A DNA stretch of 64,000 nucleotides. Origin: Phoronis australis (taxonomy: Eukaryota > Phoronida > Phoronidae). How positions within the stretch are numbered: position 1 is the stretch's first letter; each line of letters opens with the position of its first letter. The notes beneath the pieces were generated by a model. The model did no database searches. It was not told where the DNA came from and saw nothing but the letters and a program-made list of their open reading frames with translations. A program made the translations under genes and the position numbers. Of this stretch, positions 36,745-47,100 are shown piece after piece. Where the stretch lies: contig NMRA01000269.1 of the NCBI GenBank assembly GCA_002633005.1, forward strand, positions 447,098-511,097. Direction: 5' to 3'.

Positions 36745-38686
36745 AAAGTGATTGAGTGTCAGAGACCCACAATAGTGACCCTGGACCTCCCGAATGGATT
36801 GTCATCTACATTATCAGTTCCAGGAAATCCCTGGACTACAAAGTAATATGTGTCCAATCACCATGCAGTATGGGCAAACACGTAAACATTTTGTAGAAAA
36901 CAACGCTGACATGTGTACTAATCAAAAATTAAAAGTGCATACTAATGGCAATAATCATTTGATGCAAATTCATCCCACTTCCGCTGGTACAAAAGAAAAT
37001 AAAACGATTTCTTCAAAAGCTGGTCTTAACCAGAGATTGATATTTGGCATGACGACATTCACAGTTTGTAGTGCTAATTAAGTGGGCAATAAGTACAGTG
37101 TAAGTGGGACACGATACAGTAAAAGGTATTATTGACGTCAATTCATCAATTTCAGTCAATGAATTCATCAAAGAAAAGCGAGACATACGCACAACAGCAA
37201 TAAAATCACAGTCCTGTCAAATTAAAATCTGCTAAACCCCTTTTAACACCCGGCTGTTATCAGTTCGGCATAAAACTGCGCAAAACAATGGGAAAATGAC
37301 AGAATGTAGCAAACACATCAGCTTACGTAAGTACTAAAATGGGTAGAAATACAACACCTAAAAAAGAGCTCAAATTTTGACTGGCCATACGACTGTTACA
37401 ATATTGCATCCTAATTACAACTTGCTTAGGTAAGCATAATCAAACTCGGTTTCAGCTTCAACCACACCTGCTGCTCAACAACAAACAACAATGCTTCAGA
37501 TTATCAACGAGTTTACGAGAAAAAAAACACTCTCACTAATGAACCATTACTAAACCTTTACTATACAAAAACAAACCAATAGCAATTGACTTTCATAACT
37601 GCGAATGGGCGGTGACCGGATTTTAGTTAAAGCAAAATTCCACCAGCACACAACACTGCTGTTGAACAGGAAGTCCTGGCATAGATGTTTCGGAATCATA
37701 AATCAACAAATTCCACAGTCTACCTATTGAGCGGCCAGGTTTATATAAGGCTCAGTGGGAATACAACACCTGTCTGGAGTATTTCAGGTTTGCAATGCGA
37801 TTAGGGACACACATGCCTCATGTTCAATAAAGTACTCAGTGGAATGTTACTAGTACCAGGCTGCTGAAAGTCTGGATATCCGCTTTTCCGTGCCAATCCT
37901 AAGTAAATGACAACACAATATGCAGTGAAAGGGGAATGAGGGCGAATTTCACTGCAACCTAAACCGGCCTTAAAAATGGCTACGGCGAATAAGAGCAAAT
38001 TTCACATAGCCAGTACAACCAAAAACCATTGACATATTATACCAGGCACTGGTGGTGAAACACCTGCACTGCATTAAACTAAGCCAGGTCTCCAGTAATT
38101 TAATTTTACTAAAATGAGCTTGACATTGCTTGGAAGCAGACAATTTGGTCAGCCATTTCCTGTAGAACAACTACCCAGTAAAAAGGAACACATAAAGGAA
38201 GCTGCTTGCGTGACCTCATCCAACAATGAAACCAGAACATTTCCGAGGTTGTAAATCTGTTAAATAGTAAATAGCTTTACAAACACAATGACATCGATAT
38301 GCAGTGAAATCTCACCAATGTCTGACAAAAATAATTGCCAAAATTGCACTTTTTTGTTAGTTCAAAAGCTTCTAACATTTTTGAGAATGCCCACAACTTT
38401 TCAAAATATTGTATGTTGGAAGCCATGGTGCAGAACTTAGATATGGCGTAGCATCATAATATCATTAACCAAAATACAAGAAAATAATATTTCACCTGTC
38501 CGCCATATTGTATTTCAAACTGATAACATTTAACCATATGATAACTATTGTAAAAAGAGAATTTTATTATGTATGTGATACTTCTTATTCAGCTCCTAGA
38601 AATTTTTGTTCAATTAGTAAATTTTCAAAAAAAAATGTTTTGTCATGACACGACGGTAATCATCCATTTGTGACTGGTTTTCAGTG
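36745..38686. other. AFF intron 1: nothing recognised
   Basis: AT-rich. The stretch 38300-38560 shares loose words (GACAAAAATAATTGCCAAAATTG) with 59720-59760 and 62110-62140, so an old repeat is likely but too diverged to delimit. Confidence 0.45.
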
Positions 38687-38763
38687 GGCAATAGCCGTAC
38701 TTCAAGAACCAGTTTGATGCCCGTTATTCAGTGGAGAAAACTGGTTCTCAAAATTCGGGCACC
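38687..38763. repeat. hairpin element family D, copy 2
   Basis: Same flanks (GGGCAATAGCC and CGGGCACC) and loop (GATGCC-GTTATTCAGTGGAG) as copy 1. The left stem is partly eroded. Confidence 0.75.
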
Positions 38764-38814
38764 TTATATGCGACCACTACCTTCAGTGGTCAAATCAAAA
38801 TTACAGTTGTGGAA

Positions 38815-39130
38815 ATTCTTCGCTTATTTAGGAGCACACAAAATAGCTGACACGTGAATTTCTATTTTGTCAAATTTCTCCCAAAAGTTGAAGAGTGAGA
38901 AAATTTTAGCCTTTTACTAGCATAGTTTGTATTACGTAGATGTCAAAAAACAATTGGTGAAGTCCTCACTGTTTATCGCAAAGTAATCAGCTTTCGAAAA
39001 CTGACGATTTCTGCAATTATTTTTGTGTGATGTAAGTAGACAATTGGCATAACACGGAGCATGACTTAAACCATACACAAGTGATCAAAATATGGGCTAC
39101 ATCTTTTGTGGAGAGAGGAAACAGTTCTGC
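38815..39130 (+). mobile_element. interspersed element family E, longest copies (1)
   Basis: Shared words with the 61945 copy: TTTTGTCAAATTTCTC, GAAAATTTTAGCCT, TACTAGCATAGTTTGTA, CAGCTTTCGAAAA and TGTGGCTTCCG-type end. A 119-codon frame starting at 39081 begins inside it and is probably spurious. Confidence 0.65.
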
Positions 39131-40404
39131 TCGCATGACGTGGCTTCCGCTTCAGACAGTCTCGGTAATTATTTTTGTGCAATATCAATGGACTATTACT
39201 GGACTAGACAACTGCAGCATCCCGGTAACTTACAAGGTGCTATTTCCTGCCTATACTTATAGCTGGATACAAGATCAATGGACGGAATCTTCATTCCCTT
39301 TAGTGGAAATGAAAGAGAGGTACATACTGTCTACCAGAATAGTTTACAACTACAGTGCAGGCAATATAGTGCAAGTGATCATCAAACATTGTGAAATTAT
39401 TGTCAGGTCAACTATATCACACAAAAATGGGATGCCCTGAGAACTGTATTGCTTAGTTTATGACCCACTTTCCATAGTTTGTCACGATCCACCAGTCAAT
39501 AACCTCTGGATGTAACTGGCAAAGTGAAAATATATCATTTTAATGTTTTCAGACGACTGTTTAAAATTGGTTTCGTGTAATTCATGGCTTGCTCAAAATC
39601 TTATGACGCACTCGTTTATGTCGGAACATGACCCCAAGTTAATAGCCTAGCATGTTACGTGAACTAGAACTCTACTCCAAGAAACAAAACGGATTAAACT
39701 CGTTTTGAAACTTCCAAATGCAAACTAAACTTGCCACCAGCTAATTATTACCAGTCAAACAACATTATGCCCACTGAATAGTCATGAAATGCAATTGTAC
39801 CTGGAATCATGGACTGCCTACTTCGTATACTATCAATGGACGAAATCTGTCACTATTCACTAGCGATACCTAGCAAAATTAGCAAGTTTTACTTGCGGCA
39901 AGTATGTAGTCAGCTAATCATGGTCATTTCGTCGGGATTTGGATCGGCTATTTTGCCCAACTCACATCTGTGTTTAAACAAACTGAACGCTCGTAAAACA
40001 TTAACTTTTAAAATAAAGCTCATACTAATACTCTAGAAATAACCACCACGCCTACTCAAAAACCAATCTCGCACTTCAACAGCTGTTCACTTGACGTCTT
40101 CATTTTTTAAAAGCTCGAATGCATGCCGGTGCAGCTCAAAATTTCTGGACTCTACTATTGGAAGACCTTGAACAGCGTTTCAATGCTTAAATTATTTTTT
40201 TCGTTGTACTAGACAGTAAAATAGATGCGAGAATTTCCCCGTCACAATACAATAACCGGAAACTGAAATTGGTAATTTAGGAGAGTGGCGCCTCCTCAAG
40301 AAAGTATGCAAGAAAATGTCAGAGTTGCGAATCTCTTGTTGATAATCTATGCTGGAATATATATGTTGTATCAGGCTTCATAAGCCACATTTGCTCAGAA
40401 ACAG
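39131..40404. other. AFF intron 1: nothing recognised
   Basis: AT-rich sequence without recognisable coding or repeat content. Confidence 0.5.
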
Positions 40405-40804
40405 TTGCCACTGTGTCAGTCGTCACGGCACGATTTGCTCCACTTTAGCCACATACAAACTGGATCGGCATGAGTCACTACACAAAGACTGTCTGCGTCT
40501 GCTCGCATAAAGCGAATGTCCAAACCATGTAGAATCCCAGCGGAACACCCATATATACGCTATTGTGCAAGCGCATTGAAAAATGATCCCTTTCCGCCCA
40601 GCCCCAGTTGTGTTTAGACAGGTAATTGAAACTGGGGCAAATGATCGCTCTACCTCTCAAACCGGTCTCAAAAATGGCCACCTTGATGTCAACTTGCTGC
40701 ATGTCAGTCGTGTTAACACACACACACACACACACACACTTGCTCCCAATCAGCTGTTCTGTGTTAGTTGCTCCTGTCTCTCGTGTGGTAAATGCAACTA
40801 TAAG
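40405..40804 (+). mobile_element. interspersed element family A, copy 4
   Basis: Blocks GTCCAAACCATGTAGAATCC, CGCTATTGTGCAAGCGCATTG and AATGATCCCTTTCCGCC match the other copies, with a (CA)n run at 40717-40739. A 198-codon minus-strand frame (40478-41074) runs through it and looks spurious. Confidence 0.7.
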
Positions 40805-41364
40805 ATGTGAAATGGTAATATTAAAATGGCCTACAGTGCACTGTTCTATACACCTGTCAGTTGAGACAAATGTCACCTTCGCATCAATGCCACAATTTCC
40901 TTGTTTTGACGAGTTTTGGATAGTGGGAAAGCGTAACTCTCCGACTTTAACCGCCAACATAAACCCTCTCAAAAATTGGTTTATTACACTGTGGAGTTGC
41001 ACAACAGCGGGATCGCTTAACTGCACTGTCACAAGAGTAATCTCAACATGCAATACATTCAATTGAGAGAGCAAATCAACTACGCCATCTGGTGACTGAT
41101 ACAGAGAACTAGAGATTACGCTAAGAGGAGTTGTGATGGAGTTTCGGAAGGCTAGAATTTCTGTAAAAGGAGAAAGACAAAAACACTATGATATTTATTA
41201 AGAAGGGAAACACTGCTTTAATTTTGTAATAATGCACTTCAGCGAAAACTTGTTAACCAATCGATCAATCAACACCTACACGAAGAGACAGCCTAGACAG
41301 AAATTTAACTTTTAACTAGATGAAAAACTGTCAATAATATAGGTACACAACAACACATAAGTAT

Positions 41365-41625
41365 TTATAGTGCCACCCACACTACCAGTTACCCAAAAAC
41401 AACAAGCCCTGGAGCAACTTGCCCCCAGTTAACCCAGTCTTTACACTACACACTCAACACCTTACAACAAATGTCATCCAACAGAATCAGAGGGCCATAA
41501 TTATGTAACTGAGCAAGTGCACAGCTGGTAATGGCTTCTGCTGTGTCAGTAGGTTTACCTCCACACTACCACTTGTCCTTGAGCTTGTTACCCTAGAACA
41601 AGTTACCTCACCTGGATAAGGTGGG
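41365..41625 (+). mobile_element. possible diverged family H copy
   Basis: CCTGGAGCAACTTGCCCCCAG near the start and CCTAGAACAAGTTACCTCACC at the end resemble family H termini. The interior is not clearly alignable by eye. Confidence 0.35.
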
Positions 41626-44144
41626 TGAATTGTCAAATTGGGATCATGAAATTTCTTGACCAGAAATCATCAAACAGTGACCTCGGAATGGGTTTGGATG
41701 ACCTGGCGAACATTCCAAGTTGCCTCGAAGTTGCCAGTGCGAGTATCAAAGTCGGACAATAATTCCCTCTAAATTCATTTCAGAGTTTGTGTTGACTTCC
41801 AAACTTAAAATTACTTACAATTTTCCCAGATTTATTACTTTTGATTCACAATTGTTCCATTCATTTCAAGAAATCTGCGTACTTGGCACCATGCTTAAAT
41901 TACAACAGGAAATAAGCAGACTGAAGTCAGAACTGTTCGGCCAAGATCGGTAAAATTGGCAACAGCCCATGTGGTTGTCTGCACTCTATATTCGTTCGTT
42001 GGCGGGAGGAATTGTGTTAGAGGATAAGGTATGCCAACACTTAGGGCATGCGCAGGGAAAAATGGAGGAGCGCAAGAGAAAGAGTGGTGTTATGGCTGTT
42101 TTTGGTTGACGAACTTTAGCGACTGATCGGAAACCTCAGAATTCCTTTCGGTATCTGAGATTTTCAGTTCTGGCAATCTCAGATTTCTTTAGGCGACTTG
42201 GGATTTTCACCTGGTCGTCGATTGCGACTTGATGTTTAGACAATTTTAGTTTGCACTCCATAACGGTCAATACATTCTCAAGGTTTCAAATTTACTAGCT
42301 GACACACCACTAAATTACATCATCCACATTTACAGATTTTCATTGTTGGTAATTGACTTCAGGTCAACTGGATACGAAATCTCATTGGTTTGAAAGCCGG
42401 AAGCCATCATAGAGAACCTATCAGATGTCTTAGCTGGTTGAACTTCCAGAACCATCGAAGTCAATCAAACATACCCATGATGTCATGAAGCTCACCAATG
42501 TGTTACTGTACTTGCTTCAGTCAAGTCAGCACCTCACAGGGGATGCAATTTGAATCCAAACTCCACTGGTAAATATACCACAGGTCTAAGATATACAGAA
42601 AATGTGGCAGCAAAGGTATGCTTGACCTTTAACCTCCACAGGAAAAGATAATTACTGAAACAAAAAGAATGCTAATCTGCTAATATACACTCAGCCAGTT
42701 CTTACGGCCTGTATGTACACAGCAGACATTCCTGAACTTTCCATGAGCACAATCAGTGCCAGTCGGAGGAAAAAGCAACTTCAACAAGCACTGCGGAGCC
42801 AAGTGTCCACTTAAGAACATGATCTTAATTGAATATTAGCTCACACATGAACTTCTACATGGAAACATAGTATTAATCATTGTTGGCCTTTTGGAGGAAA
42901 AAGTTAATCCAGACTAGTTACAAATTTGCTTAAGAAAAATGCTGTTGAGTGTCTAAAATTCAGCCACGTACCATCTTGTTGACTTATGCAGCAGATGGCA
43001 AAAACTAGGCTTCTATGAAATTCAAACTGCAGTAATGATGGATATACAAAACGTAGGCTGTATGTGAACAAGACACAAGAGATAACGTGCAACAGATAAA
43101 CCAAACCTACAATCATACTGTCACAAACAAGCTTTACTTAACAGGAAAATCTACCAGGAGTCCCACAGCTTGTCCTGGAAGACCAACACCACTGCAGGGC
43201 GCACTTTTAAAAAGCTGTCAAGGTACATAAAGCACAACCTGACTAAGTGGCCTTATGTAGGATTATTCTATACCTACAAGGAACAAAGGTAGTCTCTCCA
43301 GTAAACACTCTTCCTGGATATGCCAATGCTACTGAAGTTTTAAATGTAGGGAAAAGCAGAACAACTCTTACATAATGACATGACAACTGATAAGGGAAAC
43401 CAATACACTGCAACAGACAGGGATAGAATGCAGAATCAACATTAAACTACTGTAGGCAATTGATCAAAGATAATACAGTCAAAAATGCCATGGCTCTGGA
43501 ATTTCATAAACATTTATTGTTGTGTCTTACGGCTAGTATTTTAGCATGAAAAAGTAAAGTTTTACAGTCAGAAATTCTTCACAACCGGTAATTGATTGTA
43601 TGTCCCCATTGACAAGTCATTGTTCCCATTTCACTCTTAATAACAGCATTTTTGAAGTCAGACCGGTATTTTTTATCTGAAGTCGATGGTGGCCATGACA
43701 CCCAAAATTCAGAAAAAAATTAATCTTATACTAATTAGTAACAATTAAATGTACATCACAAATATAATAACTTAGTCACTTCTTCTATACAAAATTTGTG
43801 ACATTAGCCAATGTCTCACCTTTCCGACCCTCTACAAGAGAGGTAAGTACTACTGTGGACCAGCATGTCAAAAACACAGAGTGAAAACACTGCACCTTCA
43901 AGAATTACGCTGAAGTGCCTCTTGAGTGGGGACACAGAAAAAGTGGCCTTTGTGAGGCAACTTAACTCTGATAATAAACTGCTTTTACTGACAGTCAAGC
44001 CAGAAAGTTCTTTAAAAAGGCAGGACCTGCATTAAAGCCAGTTACAGATCACAATAAACACTATCATTGAGACCTCGGTAGAGTTTAGTGGAAATGACAT
44101 CCATGGTATATTTGTGCGTAATGGAGAGTACCAATACTGTGGAT

Positions 44145-44173
44145 CTAGGAACCAATCTCATATTGGTTCCTAG
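44145..44173. repeat. perfect 12-bp inverted repeat
   Basis: CTAGGAACCAAT (44145-44156) faces ATTGGTTCCTAG (44162-44173) across a 5-base loop. Confidence 0.9.
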
Positions 44174-45269
44174 TGTAGAATCACCTCACTATAATACAAC
44201 CAAGTTCTGACAACAGATTCTACAGGGTTGGGAAGGGGGGGGCAAACCACCCTAGGCGGAACTTTGAGAAGAGGTGGTGATGGCAACAGGATAAGTGGTG
44301 CAAAAATGGTCCAGACCGGGGTGGGAACACCCCTGATACCAATAACCATATCTTTCTACTGTTGTGAAAGTAATTGTGGTAGAACACCATTACGAACCTT
44401 TGTTAATCACTTATGGGCAATTGATTTTTAGCCGAACGTTTAAAATGATAAACTTTGACTTTGGGGCAGGGGGTTGAGGGTTTGATACCTTGCTTGCTTC
44501 TTAGCTAAATGGTTGAAATGGCAAACTTTGGTACAGGGGCGCGAGGGTTCAAAACTTTGCTGGACCAAGAAAATGTAGTGATGGGTTACAACGACCAGTG
44601 GGTAGAATACACGTCCTCAAGATAGGGATGGAGATAGGGCTAAGGGGCCTACCAAGAATTCATACCAGATGGTGTCAATGTGAATTTCATCACTAGACAC
44701 AATCGAGTAATTACAACACAATGAATGTTTTCGACCGTTCAGTGTGTGTGTGCTTTATCCTCAGTATGATGGCTTGGTGGACTTGCGGTCACGTGATGAA
44801 GTTCTTGTCTTGGGCCACATGGCATGTCCACATACTAGTAACGATCATTCTGGGTATGATTGCAACAGACGACAGTCGAAAATGTTATTGTAAGTATTTG
44901 ATTGAGTCTTATGTAATTCGCCTGATATTCGGCCAGACCGATTAAACTATTTAGCGTGTCAATGTTCCGCAGAAGGGAAAGTGTTTACACATAATAATTA
45001 TTCGCCTACAACCAAACTGCGCTTTGGCGGAATGGTTAAGATAACTGACTGGTACGGCTTCGGTCCCAAAAGGCACCAAGAACATCTACCAATCAGCTTT
45101 GCAGCATCACTGAACATAATAATTAAACTTGGTCTAGTAATACATACGTTTTTAATACTACTTGGTGTAGCTAAATGAAAAGGAATTCTACGCTAGAAAA
45201 GAACAGCAGAGCAGTGTCATCGTACTGTGCATCACGCTACCCCAGTTGATTGATGTCTCTAGCTAGACC

Positions 45270-46568
45270 CAGTAAAGACTGTGAAGCTCAGTAGGAGCAG
45301 AAGTTTTTGTGGCATAATTCGAAATTATGCCTCACACTGATTAAAATATTAAAGTCCCGTGGCTATAACAACCTTGTGCATATAAAGGGACACCTTAGGA
45401 TGCTGACGATGTCTTCAATTCCTTCCAACTCGAACAAATATTCCCGTAATCAAACTTTTTCTTCGACCAGTCTTTCAATCAGTTAGTTTTTTTAACAGTG
45501 TGCACGCTCCTGGCAGGCATGGTAAGAATAGGAGAGTGCACAGTATAAAAATGGCTAGTTGCCGACTTAGGCAACTGAGCGAAGGACTACCCAAAGAAGA
45601 AGTTTGATTATGGTGATTATGGGAGTATTTGTTAGAGTTGGAAAGAATTAAAGACATCAAAGGCCTCCTAAGGAAGGTATCCCTCTCTATGTGTAAAAGG
45701 TACTCAAAACAAAGTGACAGGTAGTGTGACATCATGTCGCCTGGCGTGTGCAGTGTAAAAATGGCGAGTTACCGATTTTGGCAACAGAACGAGGGACTGC
45801 TCGAAGAAGAAGTTTGATAACGGCCAAGAGAATTTCTTCGAGTTGGAAGGAATTAAGATACATCAATGGCCTCCTAAGGTTCCCTCTAAGTGTAAAAGGT
45901 AGCAATGTAACTTTGATGTTCTAGTCAGTGTGAGGCATAATTCGGCGAAAAGCTTCCAGCATATGAAGCTCCTATAGGAGTAGACAGTGATCATTGTCCT
46001 ACTGGCACGTAGGACCGTGGAGCTAGTTTAGGCGCTTCATACGCCGGAAGCTTTTCGGCGAATTATGCCTTGCACTGACTAAAACATTAGTCACATTGTT
46101 ATAAATACCTTTTGCCCATTGAGGGACACCTTAGGAGGACGTTGGTGTATGTAATTCTTTCCAACTCAAACAAATACTCCCGTTATCAAACTTTTTCTTC
46201 AAGCAGTCCCTCGTTCAGTTCCCAAAATCGGTAATTCACCATTTTTAACACTGCGCACGCCAGGTGGTATGACTTCATATCCCCTGGTGGGCGCAGTGTT
46301 AAAAGTGATGCGTTACCGATTTTGGGAACTGAACGAGGGACTGCTCAAAGAAAACGTTTGATAACGGGAGTTTTTGCTCGAGTTGGAAGAAATTAAATAC
46401 ATCAACGGCCTCCAAAGGTGTCCCTCAATGCGCAAAAGGTATTTATAACAACGTACCATCAACGTTTTACTTAGTCAGTGCGAGGCATAATTCGCCGAAA
46501 ATCCTCCAGCGTACGAAGCGCCTATAGGAGCTTCACAGTCTCTACTGCGAAGCCAGTAGAGACTGTGG
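45270..46568. repeat. nested inverted-repeat (foldback) cluster
   Basis: At least two foldbacks share one arm sequence. The clearest has arms at about 46014-46262 and 46288-46535 around a 25-bp centre. Another has a left arm at 45313-45519 facing right arms at about 45530-45720 and 45745-45985. Outer ends repeat AGACTGTGAAGCTC and TTCGGCGAATTATGCC-type words. It lies in AFF intron 1, 160 bases from the exon 1 donor. Confidence 0.8.
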
Positions 46569-46728
46569 TCACTGTCTACATAACTGCTCGTTCCTTAGAA
46601 ACCTGACACAGAAGTAACAGATTTCAATGAAATTGGTCAAAGTGCTCTGCAACACATTCACAACCGGTTACAAAGATTTCAATTTAGCAGATCCAAAAAG
46701 TACACAGGATGACAACTTGTAAACTTAC

Positions 46729-46751
46729 CCAGCGTGTCCACCTTGAGCCAT
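46729..46751 (-). CDS. AFF: AFF coding exon 1 (start codon)
   Basis: On the minus strand an ATG at 46751-46749 opens MAQGGHA plus two bases (GG), then a strong donor, GTAAGT, at 46728-46723. The two leftover bases pair with the single leading G of exon 2 to make a Gly codon, so phase fits exactly. An in-frame TGA lies four codons upstream of the ATG, so the reading frame cannot extend further 5'. The ATG context (GTCAATGG) has G at +4. The next exon in phase is about 39.7 kb away. The evidence is start codon, upstream stop, donor and phase; there is no homology in such a short peptide, so a different first exon remains possible. Confidence 0.6.
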
Positions 46752-47100
46752 TGACAGGTTTCACTTGTTCACTTTAATATAGATTAGAAAAATGTCACCA
46801 GGCACTCTTTGGTCTCTTGAATGGGATCGGTGAGAATGGTCAAATTTCTTTCGTCTCGACTCGGCAAAAGTTTCGGAACCGCTGTTGTTCCGACAGCACA
46901 AAAACGTCTACATATTTGATTAAAACGTTTTCTTAACTCTCGATTCTATCGCACAAAGTCCTTTCAATACTCACGAAAATCCAAATACAAACAAGTACCA
47001 CCCAAAAACCAAAAAATTCGCAATAGAAAGTAACAAAAAACCACCACCACTTCTAACCTATCGACTTATTTACAGATGTTCCGCTCGGTTCGCTAATTTT
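46752..47100 (-). promoter_or_regulatory. probable AFF 5' UTR and core promoter region
   Basis: Directly upstream of the proposed start codon, this stretch has clearly more CpG dinucleotides than its surroundings, as expected for an unmethylated animal promoter. It contains no obvious TATA box at a fixed distance and no long reading frame. The transcription start cannot be placed from sequence alone; a start between about 46.9 and 47.1 kb is a guess from base composition. Confidence 0.35.

Larger units (their letters stand above)
41075..45269. other. AFF intron 1, 5' portion: no gene seen
   Basis: AT-rich. It contains a possible family H relative (41365-41625) and the small palindrome at 44145-44173. 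No exon recognised. Confidence 0.5.
3929..46751 (-). other. AFF: AF4/FMR2 (AFF) family gene, 5' part (gene span)
   Basis: Three minus-strand exons join without breaking frame (phases 2, 0, 0) into a 220-residue N-terminus. AFF proteins are nuclear scaffolds of the super elongation complex; their N-terminal segment binds cyclin T of P-TEFb. Residues 39-46 (PLFRDPVK) followed by residues 56-67 (KIKGVLGTYEEF) correspond to the AFF4 cyclin T1-binding segment (in AFF4 roughly residues 32-67, with LF.EP and an L..YDEM-type helix). After it comes a Ser/His/Asp/Lys-rich low-complexity stretch typical of the family. The later exons, including the conserved C-terminal homology domain, are off the left edge. 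Intron 1 is about 39.7 kb and intron 2 about 2.4 kb. Family assignment is strong. Orthology to one vertebrate paralogue is not expected, since invertebrates usually carry a single AFF gene. Confidence 0.85.

Noticed and set aside
39081-39440. 119-codon plus-strand frame
   Set aside because: It begins inside a family E repeat whose sister copy at 61945-62260 does not keep the frame open.
40478-41074. 198-codon minus-strand frame and 146-codon plus-strand frame
   Set aside because: Both run through a family A element and its (CA)n repeat, translate the repeat as CVCVCV or THTHTH, and resemble no protein family.
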